Below are positions 1 to 5,458 of a stretch of 6,194 nt of DNA, in pieces. The stretch is taken from assembly GCA_937893735.1 (NCBI GenBank), contig CALBGD010000457.1:1-6194 (forward strand). The letters are read 5' to 3'. Numbering within the stretch: the first letter of the stretch is position 1; every line of letters begins with the position of its first letter. Origin of the DNA: an uncultured Clostridia bacterium (lineage in GTDB: Bacteria > Bacillota > Clostridia > Oscillospirales > Ruminococcaceae). The notes beneath the pieces are model-generated. The model saw only the letters and a list, made by a program, of their open reading frames with translations. It was not told the DNA's origin and did no database searches. The position numbers and the translations under genes were made by a program.

Positions 1-858
1 GTTGACCGACTTGTTTTCCATAAGGATATCGCTTTCGCTCACTCCCCTGGAAATAAGATACCGCTGCATGGATTCCGATTCAGAAATACACTCGTCGCTG
101 CCCTTGCCGCCGGAGGTGACGAACTTTATTTTCTTTCCAGTAGCGCTTAGCTGCTTTTTGGCGAACTCCAGAGCGTGGTCTATTCTTCCCCGCAGGAGCG
201 GCAGCGGCTGCCCGTCCTTTGCAATGGCGCAGCCGAGGATTATCACGTAATCCTTGTCGTAAGCCGGAATGTGCCTTGCCGCTTTTATTGCGCAGACTGT
301 CGTGCCTATCAGCAGGCATTCAAGGTAACAGAGAAGTCCGGTCAGGAACTGCGGGATAGCCACATCTGCAATGACCAGCAGTGAATTCCCCTGCTCATAA
401 AGCCTGTGGATAAGCCGCTCGCTTAGGGAATCCCACCAGAAAACGCGCGCTATCGTCATGCCCACTATACCAAATCCCAGAATCGACCCGAGAAGATTTT
501 TCACGCTCCTGCTTTCATGGCGCAGCAGCGAGATATTGCTGAATCCCATGAACAGGAAAAACACCACGGAAAAAGGCAGCAGTATCATCGGGAAAAACTC
601 GATCACCCGGGAAACATTACTTATAAATCCCATGAAGCCGTTTGTGCCGTTTCGCTGCGCGTACAGCATTACCACCGAATAAATCAGCATCTGAACCATG
701 AAAATACTGCCGCCAAGCAGGCTTGCATTCTTAAAAGAGTACAGCGTTTTTCTCTTGTTACGTATGTAAAACACTATCGCCCATGCGGCTATCAGCGCCT
801 CCAGAATGATTATAATAAAAATGAACAGGTCGCTGTTCTCGCTTAGAAATTCGCTCAT
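1..858 (-). CDS. Membrane-anchored DUF218 (YdcF/SanA-like) protein, C-terminus cut by window edge
   Basis: This reading frame is open from an ATG at 858-856 to the left edge, giving 286 codons and no stop. The start is set by AGGAG six bases upstream (865-869). The N-terminal part holds about five hydrophobic segments, near residues 11-32, 45-67, 84-106, 123-142 and 162-191. The soluble DUF218 domain then begins near residue 203 with DYVIILGC. Further family signatures follow: PLLRGRIDHALE (220-231), TSGGKG (248-253) and a run from SESES through a YL...GV...I..E motif (about 259-281). Multi-helix anchors followed by DUF218 are common in Firmicutes. The biochemical role is poorly known; SanA-type relatives are linked to envelope barrier functions. 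The next motif of the domain, expected just after residue 286, and the C-terminus lie outside the window. The fold assignment is firm; the function is unknown. Confidence 0.88.
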   Translation of the reverse strand, partial: MSEFLSENSDLFIFIIIILEALIAAWAIVFYIRNKRKTLYSFKNASLLGGSIFMVQMLIYSVVMLYAQRNGTNGFMGFISNVSRVIEFFPMILLPFSVVFFLFMGFSNISLLRHESRSVKNLLGSILGFGIVGMTIARVFWWDSLSERLIHRLYEQGNSLLVIADVAIPQFLTGLLCYLECLLIGTTVCAIKAARHIPAYDKDYVIILGCAIAKDGQPLPLLRGRIDHALEFAKKQLSATGKKIKFVTSGGKGSDECISESESMQRYLISRGVSESDILMENKSVN

Positions 859-1106
859 TTGCTGCTCCTTTTTGCGTAGGTTTTTTATTTCTGTCCGATG
901 AATCGGAAGTTATCGGATCAACATATCAGCCGCTTCGCTCTCCGCTGTGGCAAAGAACATAATTATTGCCCTTGTTACTTTCACACATAAAGTCTTTCAG
1001 CGGCTTGCTTGTATGATGTGAGTAATCTCCGTAAATTGCAATGTGCATTACATTTCAATTTTATTAAGTTTCATTTTTCTTCCATATATTGCGAAATGCC
1101 GACAAG
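859..1106. other. AT-rich stretch without a recognisable gene
   Basis: No reading frame here has both a credible start and family-like composition on either strand. It contains the ribosome-binding site of the DUF218 gene (865-869), a T-run near 881-890, the inverted/direct repeat set at 894-917 and an AT-rich section around 1030-1090. I looked for a promoter for the DUF218 gene on the minus strand and found only weak matches (about four of six bases in each box), so none is called. Confidence 0.5.
894..917. promoter_or_regulatory. Palindrome plus direct repeat upstream of the DUF218 gene (possible operator)
   Basis: TCCGAT (894-899) and ATCGGA (902-907) form a perfect inverted repeat with a two-base spacer. 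A second ATCGGA copy at 912-917 starts exactly 10 bases after the previous one, about one helical turn. The set lies 36-59 bases upstream of the DUF218 start codon. This could be a regulator site, but six-base arms can also arise by chance and no promoter was found next to it. Confidence 0.25.
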
Positions 1107-1293
1107 TCAATTATGCCACTCTCCAAACAAAAAGTCAAACAAAAGCGGTGTTGCCATAAGTATTCCTGCGCCGCCGATACGGAAAAACCGAAAGCGATTG
1201 CTGTGTTCCGGACAAACTTGTCAGGAAATATACCAGTTCACAAATAACAGCAGGCGCTGTCATAATGAGCAGTGCCTGCTGTAAGTTATTCAT
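1107..1293 (-). pseudogene. Small two-helix membrane protein broken by a one-base frameshift (unrecognised family)
   Basis: Reading from an ATG at 1293-1291, with GGGAG ten bases upstream (1304-1308), the first frame gives MNNLQQALLIMTAPAVICEL and then VYFLTSLSGTQQ, a good hydrophobic helix. The frame then turns into Arg-rich nonsense and stops at 1135-1137. One frame over, the DNA instead reads RFRFFRIGGAGILMATPLLF followed by DFLFGEWHN and a stop at 1107-1109, a convincing second hydrophobic helix. Dropping one base near 1215-1225 joins the two into a protein of about 62 residues with two membrane segments. It lies about 97 bases after the alpha/beta hydrolase stop on the same strand, so it may be the last gene of that operon. 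The break could be a true mutation or a sequencing or assembly error. I do not recognise the family. Confidence 0.42.
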
Positions 1294-1349
1294 GCCATTT
1301 ACACTCCCGGGGCTGCTGTTCCGAACCGTATCATGGAGCAGATACACAT

Positions 1350-1388
1350 TCCGGGACGCCATCAGGCTGTCGCAGGCGAATTCCCGGA
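1350..1388 (-). other. GC-rich hairpin just after the alpha/beta hydrolase gene
   Basis: TCCGGGA (minus strand, 1388-1382) pairs perfectly with TCCCGGA (1356-1350). CGCC and GGCG inside extend the stem by four pairs after a three-base bulge, with a loop of about 14 bases. It starts two bases beyond the hydrolase stop codon. No U-tract follows, so it is not a classical intrinsic terminator. It could stabilise the 3' end of the message or attenuate transcription into the broken membrane gene. Confidence 0.35.
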
Positions 1389-1390
1389 TA

Positions 1391-2134
1391 TCACCCCATG
1401 AACTTTATCAGTTCTTTCGTCAGCAGCTCCGGGTGGTTGATGATGTCGCCATGTCCGAATCCCTCGAAGCAGCGCACCGTCAGCTTCGGATATGCCGCTT
1501 TCAGCTTTTGTATCGCCTTTTTCATATGACCCTCTTTCTCTCCGTACCAGCAGGCAACGCTTGCTTCTGGCTGCACCGGAAAATCCGCGCGATAAAGGTA
1601 AAGCCCTGCCTCCCACGTAGCCCGGATCGATTCAAGACTGATATTGTCAGGAATGTGGTTCATCATGGTCTGCATACCCTGCTCCGTCTGACCCATGAAT
1701 TTCAGCGCCCATGCAGGCATGGACTTTTCGTGCGCTGTCCGGTACTGCTTCTGGGGCATGATTTTCAGAAGGAGTTTGTTCATCACACCGAAGTCCAGAT
1801 ACTCAGGTCCGCTGAGTATCATGTGCTCTATCTGCACCTTAGGAGAGGATTTCAGAAAAACCGCCGGTCCGCAGCCGAGGGACTCCGCAAAGAGCATATC
1901 CATCTGTCCGCCGCATTCCGTACTGATGTATTCTGCCAGCTTGTCAGCCTGCGCCTGTGCTGTTGTGTAGGTCGTTGTTCCCGAGCCGTCGAATCCGTCA
2001 AAGCTGACGGCATACACCGAATAGTCCTTTTCCAGCAGCGGGATAATATTCTCAAACTGCCGCCAGCACATCAGATTTCCGTGCAGCAGCATGATTTTCT
2101 TTCCGTTATGATTTCCGAATTGCTTGATTTCCAT
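1391..2134 (-). CDS. Alpha/beta-fold hydrolase
   Basis: This is a 247-residue cytoplasmic protein of the usual size for a small alpha/beta hydrolase. LHGN (residues 17-20) fits the oxyanion-hole HG motif. AESLGCG places the nucleophile at Ser85 in a nucleophile elbow, although Ala replaces the usual first Gly. Glu199 or Glu201 in the WYGEKEGH stretch is the likely acid, and FGHGD provides His228 as the catalytic histidine. The start is the ATG at 2134-2132, with AAGGAGT six bases upstream (2141-2147); the in-frame extension upstream has no comparable ribosome site. It begins 64 bases after the second ATC hydrolase-family gene and is probably co-transcribed with it. There is no signal peptide. 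The substrate cannot be read from sequence: an ester, lactone, amide or thioester are all possible. Confidence 0.88.
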   Translation of the reverse strand: MEIKQFGNHNGKKIMLLHGNLMCWRQFENIIPLLEKDYSVYAVSFDGFDGSGTTTYTTAQAQADKLAEYISTECGGQMDMLFAESLGCGPAVFLKSSPKVQIEHMILSGPEYLDFGVMNKLLLKIMPQKQYRTAHEKSMPAWALKFMGQTEQGMQTMMNHIPDNISLESIRATWEAGLYLYRADFPVQPEASVACWYGEKEGHMKKAIQKLKAAYPKLTVRCFEGFGHGDIINHPELLTKELIKFMG

Positions 2135-2178
2135 GTTGATACTCCTTGCTTTAGTTATGGATTTCAGACAGATCACAA

Positions 2179-2190
2179 AGCATTATCTGT
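2179..2190. repeat. 12-bp direct repeat, copy 1 (after second ATC hydrolase gene)
   Basis: AGCATTATCTGT recurs exactly at 3006-3017. On the transcribed strand both copies read ACAGATAATGCT with AGGA just before. This copy begins nine bases beyond the stop codon of the 2199-2915 gene. The other overlaps the stop codon of the 3010-3711 gene. A 12-mer repeat in 6 kb can occur by chance, but the equivalent placement after two paralogous genes hints at an old tandem duplication. Confidence 0.4.
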
Positions 2191-2198
2191 CCTGCGCA

Positions 2199-2915
2199 TT
2201 ATTTGAAGCCCTTTCCCTGGGAAAATACCGGCGGCCAGTATGGCATGGGCTGGGCGTCGGCTTTCAGCTTGAAATCGCAGCAGCCGCCATCCTCCATGCA
2301 GGTATGCTCCCTGAACATCGGCGCACCGACGATACCGAACATAACATAGTCAAGATTGCAGAGATACGGCATATACTCCTCATATCCGTACCGCCGTGCA
2401 AAGTCCGCCAGCGGACATACCAGATTGTGATAGCTGAAATCATATCCGTCTTCCGGAGGTATCTGAGTTTTTGTCTCAAAGCTGCCGGGATTTCTGGCGG
2501 CGTTGGTTTTGTTTTGCGCGTCCTTTTTCAGGAACATTTTGTTGAGCCGCTTCGGATCCGTGAACATCTTTCCCATCAGCTTCAGAACCGGCTTGGGTAT
2601 TTTCCGCATTCGCCGCTCATAGGCCATCGTCATCAGATGACCGATCTCGTCCATAGCTGTGCCGCATTCCCTCAGGTACTCGCCCATGGCAACAAGCATA
2701 TACGCCTCGGTCAGATTTTTGGTACCGCTGACCTTATCGCCGCCGATGTACGGAAAACGGGAAAGCATATCCCGCTCGTAGATATTCCATATATCCTCCC
2801 ATGCGGTGTCATAAGGCTTCCCGCCTGCGCTTTCCAGCTCAGTACCCACTAGCGCCAGAAAGCCTTTCATGGTCTTTTTCAGCTTGCTGCGCTTCTTTTC
2901 ATAATACTCATGCAT
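2199..2915 (-). CDS. L-2-amino-thiazoline-4-carboxylic acid (ATC) hydrolase family protein, copy 2
   Basis: This is a 238-residue soluble protein that I place in the ATC hydrolase family (PF14196 type). The founding enzyme opens the thiazoline ring of ATC on the route to L-cysteine; most members are uncharacterised. The C-terminal signature is clear: CPLADFA (Cys167), LCNLD (Cys186, Asp189), Arg202, Thr205 and a CCDF motif (Cys212, Cys213, Asp214). The N-terminal 150 residues are helical and basic, with YIGGDK (56-61) resembling the family's GG motif. The start is fixed by GGAGGT seven bases before the ATG at 2915-2913. It follows the small ORF by 20 bases and precedes the alpha/beta hydrolase, so it sits mid-operon. 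It is strongly diverged from its paralogue at 3010-3711 outside the signature, so the two probably act on different substrates or as a heteromer. Family is fairly sure; the actual reaction is open. Confidence 0.82.
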   Translation of the reverse strand: MHEYYEKKRSKLKKTMKGFLALVGTELESAGGKPYDTAWEDIWNIYERDMLSRFPYIGGDKVSGTKNLTEAYMLVAMGEYLRECGTAMDEIGHLMTMAYERRMRKIPKPVLKLMGKMFTDPKRLNKMFLKKDAQNKTNAARNPGSFETKTQIPPEDGYDFSYHNLVCPLADFARRYGYEEYMPYLCNLDYVMFGIVGAPMFREHTCMEDGGCCDFKLKADAQPMPYWPPVFSQGKGFK

Positions 2916-2935
2916 ATTCGTGACCTCCTCGTTTG

Positions 2936-3010
2936 TTATCCGGGCTTCAGATTTGGATTATCCGGCAGCGCGCCATTCTCAATGACCGACCTGATCGTTT
3001 GGAGGAGCAT
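2936..3010 (-). CDS. 24-residue small ORF between the two ATC hydrolase genes
   Basis: The ATG (3010-3008) shares one base with the TAA stop of the upstream gene (TAATG). AGGAGG lies eight bases before it (3019-3024), inside the last codons of that gene, which is ideal for coupled translation. The peptide starts MLLQTIRSVIENGALPDN and ends in NLKPG before TAA. The first half could form a short amphipathic helix. The ORF fills the gap between the two genes almost exactly, stopping 20 bases before the next ATG. I do not recognise it. Alternatives are a coupling leader that carries ribosomes to the downstream gene, or the decayed tail of a larger gene. Confidence 0.45.
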   Translation of the reverse strand: MLLQTIRSVIENGALPDNPNLKPG

Positions 3011-3017
3011 TATCTGT
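3006..3017. repeat. 12-bp direct repeat, copy 2 (at the end of first ATC hydrolase gene)
   Basis: This is the second copy of AGCATTATCTGT. It spans the stop codon of the 3010-3711 gene and the start codon of the 24-residue ORF. See the copy at 2179-2190. Confidence 0.4.
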
Positions 3018-3711
3018 TCCTCCTGTACCCCGCCTCATCACGATATTCAGGGTGGTCATTCAAATATGGATCCTTGTCACCGCAGATGGTAAAGTCGCAT
3101 TTTAAGCCGTTAGCGCAGGTGGTTTTCCGCACCAGGCGGGCATGAATAAGTTCCATGGACGCAAAATCCGCATTGCACAGGGCAGGCATGATATCCGTAA
3201 GCCCGTGTTTAGCTGCAAATTCCGCTACCGGGCACGCTGTGAATTCATAATAAATCGGTTTGTCTTTCTCATATGGGGCAACAGACATTTCGTAATCGTG
3301 CCACTTGTCGCAGCCTGCCTTTGCCGTTGTAAAAGCCTTGTACAAAAGCTTTCGCCAAAACGGTTTGTTAGAATTGACTAATTTTAACCTGCGAAAAGAC
3401 GGCAGAACCAGATTTTCCTCCATTTCCTCTATTTCATAAAAAGAGGCGACGGTTCTGCATACAACATAGTAGCTCATAATTGCTATGCAGTCATAGGTGC
3501 CGCCTGCGCCATTGTGGAAATTCTTCCTGCCGCCGAGGTCAGTGCGCCAATTGGAGAGAAACTCTGCATATTTAAGCTGTATTTTCTCCCATACGCTTTC
3601 CTGCTCCGACAGGGGATAGTGCAGAGCGATTTTCTTTTTGATTTCTGTTTTACAGGGCTTGGAATACAGTACATGACAGGTGCGGTCAAATTGCAATTCG
3701 TTATCTTTCAT
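3010..3711 (-). CDS. L-2-amino-thiazoline-4-carboxylic acid (ATC) hydrolase family protein, copy 1
   Basis: This is a 233-residue soluble protein. The family signature is CPVAEFA (Cys160), LCNAD (Cys179, Asp182), Arg195, Thr198 and KCDF (Cys205, Asp206). The spacing Cys-19-Cys-3-Asp, then Arg at +16 and Thr at +19 from the second Cys, is identical to that in the paralogue at 2199-2915. The N-terminal half contains LGGRKNFHNG (59-68), a GG-K-N motif that I associate with this family. The ATG at 3711-3709 has AGGAGG about six bases upstream. It follows the BAAT-type hydrolase after a 243-base gap that may hold an internal control site. The C-terminus carries a charged tail (about 211-233) whose codons double as the ribosome site of the next ORF. 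Known members hydrolyse cyclic amidine or amide-like compounds; the substrate here is not known. Confidence 0.82.
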   Translation of the reverse strand: MKDNELQFDRTCHVLYSKPCKTEIKKKIALHYPLSEQESVWEKIQLKYAEFLSNWRTDLGGRKNFHNGAGGTYDCIAIMSYYVVCRTVASFYEIEEMEENLVLPSFRRLKLVNSNKPFWRKLLYKAFTTAKAGCDKWHDYEMSVAPYEKDKPIYYEFTACPVAEFAAKHGLTDIMPALCNADFASMELIHARLVRKTTCANGLKCDFTICGDKDPYLNDHPEYRDEAGYRRNR

Positions 3712-3728
3712 TGCTTGCCTCCTGGATC

Positions 3729-3743
3729 GGAAATCATATTTCC
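3729..3743. promoter_or_regulatory. 15-bp inverted repeat upstream of the first ATC hydrolase gene
   Basis: GGAAAT and ATTTCC flank a three-base spacer in a perfect inverted repeat, 18 bases before the start codon of the 3010-3711 gene and just upstream of its ribosome site. It sits in the only long gap inside the operon (3712-3954). It could be an operator for an internal promoter or a short mRNA hairpin. I found no well-spaced promoter beside it, so the role is unproven. Confidence 0.3.
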
Positions 3744-3954
3744 CGGTTGTTTATTTCTTCAGTTTTTTGCTTCCCTGAAATACGGGAGTATCCAGCATTG
3801 TACTGACGTTGTGATCAACCTCAGCAAATTATACAGCATACATTGGACCTGCCGCGCACGCCATATGTCAACAGCCTCATGCGGTCTTGACCTCCGCAAT
3901 TACTGCTCTTCCCGAGATTCCATGCAGGAAGTATTCCTCGCCAGAAGAGTTCAG

Positions 3955-4887
3955 TCATTGATCCGATATCCATTCTTTCAGCGCTGCGGAAAGCCTGTTG
4001 TCTATATCCTTTCTCGTCTGTTCGCACTCATCCGGATACTCTTTTGCTGCCCTGAAAACAAATCGCAGCACAAATTTCAGGCCTATCGGTAGTGCCGCAC
4101 GGAGCAGTGATTCCGGAAGCACGAAATGTGTTCCATGCTCATAAGCAAGAGCTTCATATTCGCATTTGTGCGGGCGCTCCTTTAAGCGCTTATCCATTCT
4201 GCGGACGTATTTTCCAGCCTCCCAGAAAGAATCGTCATCAGCGCCGATGAGAAACAGCTTTCCGTGGATATTCTCTATTTTTATCATTTCATCTTCCGAA
4301 TGCTCCCTAGCGTTTTCGGAATCAATAAACAGACAGGTCGAACGCATAAAATCACCGGAGCCCTTCGTTTCCTCCTGGATCTTATGCCAGTATTCCGGGT
4401 GCTGATATACAAATGGCATATATGGGAGAGGTTTGCCTTTCCATGAAAGCGTTGAAGCGTCCGGAACAGGCCATTCTCCGCAGCCGTCCTTTTTGCCCTG
4501 CTCGAATCCCTGCCACACGAAATCGCTGGCTGTAAGTCCGAATGTCAGCGTTATATCAGGAAAATATGACGCCGCGACAAGCGAATCCATTCCCGCCGTG
4601 CTCATACCCATAATACCGAACTTCCTGCTGCCATGGGCCTTCAGCCACTCTATGGCTGCCCCATAACGCTCCAGAGGCATATTCACGTGGCTGTAATTCT
4701 TTTTGCCCGGTGACATACAAAGCGCATTTACGCCATTCTTATGCAGCCACTTGACTCCGCATTTTGCCATATAATCATTGGGGTCGTCGCCGAACAGACC
4801 TATCACTGTGCAGTCGGACCCATTGGGATTTTCATAATATGTACCGTAAAACCCGTCCCTGTCATTGTCGAATAATACCTTTTTCAT
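3955..4887 (-). CDS. BAAT C-terminal-type acyl-CoA thioester hydrolase/acyltransferase-like protein
   Basis: This is a 310-residue alpha/beta hydrolase-fold protein. GIMGMSTAGMDSLVAAS (91-107) is the nucleophile elbow with Ser96; the helix after it and the following YFPDITLTFGLTASDFVW match the layout of the BAAT C-terminal/acyl-CoA thioesterase family, where GxSxGxE is usual. GADDDSFW (215-222) supplies the acid, probably Asp218, and the stretch around HGTH gives His254. The family's N-terminal thioesterase domain is absent, as in many bacterial members. The ATG at 4887-4885 has an unusual GGGGGG ribosome site six bases upstream. A longer start at 4950 is unlikely because it lies a few bases from the predicted transcription start. 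This is the first gene of the operon, about 70 bases after the predicted start site. The elbow deviates from the family (Thr-Ala-Gly in place of Lys-Gly-Ala-Glu), so the substrate may not be an acyl-CoA. Confidence 0.82.
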   Translation of the reverse strand: MKKVLFDNDRDGFYGTYYENPNGSDCTVIGLFGDDPNDYMAKCGVKWLHKNGVNALCMSPGKKNYSHVNMPLERYGAAIEWLKAHGSRKFGIMGMSTAGMDSLVAASYFPDITLTFGLTASDFVWQGFEQGKKDGCGEWPVPDASTLSWKGKPLPYMPFVYQHPEYWHKIQEETKGSGDFMRSTCLFIDSENAREHSEDEMIKIENIHGKLFLIGADDDSFWEAGKYVRRMDKRLKERPHKCEYEALAYEHGTHFVLPESLLRAALPIGLKFVLRFVFRAAKEYPDECEQTRKDIDNRLSAALKEWISDQ

Positions 4888-4908
4888 AAGCAGCCCCCCA
4901 TTATTGCA

Positions 4909-4924
4909 GTTAGCTAAAGCTAAC
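4909..4924. promoter_or_regulatory. Perfect 16-bp inverted repeat in the operon leader
   Basis: GTTAGCT and AGCTAAC flank two A residues in a perfect inverted repeat. It lies 22 bases before the start codon of the BAAT-type gene and about 33-48 bases into the predicted transcript. It could be a downstream operator for a dimeric repressor of the TetR type, or an mRNA hairpin next to the weak GGGGGG ribosome site. Confidence 0.45.
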
Positions 4925-4938
4925 ATAATTGCAAAACA

Positions 4939-4959
4939 AAAGAACACCATGTGCTCTTT
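4939..4959. promoter_or_regulatory. 21-bp near-palindrome over the operon transcription start (possible operator)
   Basis: Arms AAAGAACAC (4939-4947) and GTGCTCTTT (4951-4959) pair at eight of nine positions around a three-base centre. The site begins about five bases after the -10 box and covers the predicted start of transcription, a typical repressor position. Its minus-strand half reads TGTTCTTTTG, matching eight of ten bases of the half-site TGTTCATTTT found in the tetR operator at 5459-5479. However, the gap between half-sites is five bases here and one base there. Confidence 0.5.
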
Positions 4960-4963
4960 ATAA

Positions 4964-4992
4964 ATGATATCACAAAATCAGCCGGAAGTCAA
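4964..4992 (-). promoter_or_regulatory. Sigma-A promoter of the hydrolase operon
   Basis: On the minus strand TTGACT (4992-4987) is followed by exactly 17 bases and TATCAT (4969-4964). Each box has one mismatch to consensus. TGA directly before the -10 box makes it an extended -10 element. Transcription should start near 4957 and give a leader of about 70 bases before the BAAT-type gene. Confidence 0.75.
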
Positions 4993-5174
4993 CAGTTTAC
5001 GGGAATTTTGTCACTTCAAATTTTCATAGGTATATCTCGCTTTATGCAAACTATGTTTTCCATACTATACTGCCCTTGATGGACAGCAGCTGATACACGC
5101 CATACAATGCGTACAAGCGTGAATGTCACCGAATAAAAGCAGACAGAATCAAACTTATAAGGCGGAAGTACAAT

Positions 5175-5450
5175 ATGATTTATGCAATGTCCGACCTGCA
5201 CGGTCAATACGAAAAATTCGGGAAACTGCCTGAACAGATACACTTTTCAGACTCCGGCAAGCTGTACATTCTCGGGGACACTGAGACCACACAAGACCTC
5301 GCCCTCTGGTTCAGTGACGGCGGAAAGCCAGCCTTTTCCAGCTTCCGGAAGCTGGAACCAAGTCAGCAGAACGAGCTTCATCAATATCTCAACTCCATTG
5401 GCTGGAATCACTTTCATCACTCCCCTCTTGACATTCCAGAAGAAAAGTGA
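5175..5450 (+). pseudogene. Calcineurin-like metallophosphatase remnant with internal deletion and lost C-terminus
   Basis: The 91-codon frame starts MIYAMSDLHG, the first metal-binding motif of the PPP/calcineurin-like family (Asp7, His9), and continues to YILGD (31-35), where the second motif GDxxDRG should begin. Instead the sequence jumps in frame to TTQDLALWFSDGGKPAFSSF, which matches the later part of related proteins (a tryptophan helix followed by NGG). The missing piece, roughly 55-60 residues from memory of the family, carries DRG and the GNHE motif. The protein then stops at 5448-5450, far short of the usual 220-250 residues, lacking the C-terminal histidine motifs. It cannot be an active phosphatase. 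Its last codons overlap the -35 box of the tetR promoter, so the C-terminal part was probably lost when that unit arrived or by deletion. The upstream 4993-5174 region holds only a weak TATACT (5066-5071) as possible promoter. Confidence 0.68.
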
Positions 5451-5456
5451 TATAAT
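5428..5456 (+). promoter_or_regulatory. Consensus sigma-A promoter of the tetR gene
   Basis: TTGACA (5428-5433), a 17-base spacer and TATAAT (5451-5456) match consensus at all twelve positions. Transcription should start near 5463, inside the palindrome that follows. A promoter this strong normally needs a repressor, in line with autoregulation by the TetR protein. Confidence 0.9.
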
Positions 5457-5458
5457 CC

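Noticed and set aside
1350..1388. Intrinsic terminator call for the hairpin after the hydrolase
   Set aside because: The stem is good but no run of T follows on the transcribed strand, so I list it only as a hairpin.
1265..2206. 313-codon open frame on the plus strand opposite the alpha/beta hydrolase
   Set aside because: It is antisense to a clear hydrolase with Shine-Dalgarno and catalytic motifs, and its peptide is rich in His, Arg, Cys and Leu in the way typical of a codon-mirror shadow.
2124..2852. 242-codon open frame on the plus strand opposite the second ATC hydrolase gene
   Set aside because: No ribosome site, no family signature, and fully antisense to a recognised gene.
3828..3871. 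Perfect TTGACA (3871-3866) and perfect TATAAT (3833-3828) on the minus strand
   Set aside because: They are 32 bases apart, far beyond the 15-20 that sigma-A needs, and neither has a partner at proper spacing.
3821..3958. 45-residue minus-strand frame whose ATG overlaps the BAAT-type gene stop (ATGA)
   Set aside because: No Shine-Dalgarno precedes it, the peptide is Cys- and Arg-rich without structure, and it matches no family I know.
4888..4950. Upstream start for the BAAT-type gene adding 21 residues
   Set aside because: The extra residues translate the leader palindromes, and the ATG lies only about seven bases from the predicted transcription start with no ribosome site.
5123..5233. 36-residue plus-strand frame before the phosphatase remnant
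   Set aside because: No clear ribosome site, low-complexity polar start, and it overlaps the remnant that carries a recognisable motif.
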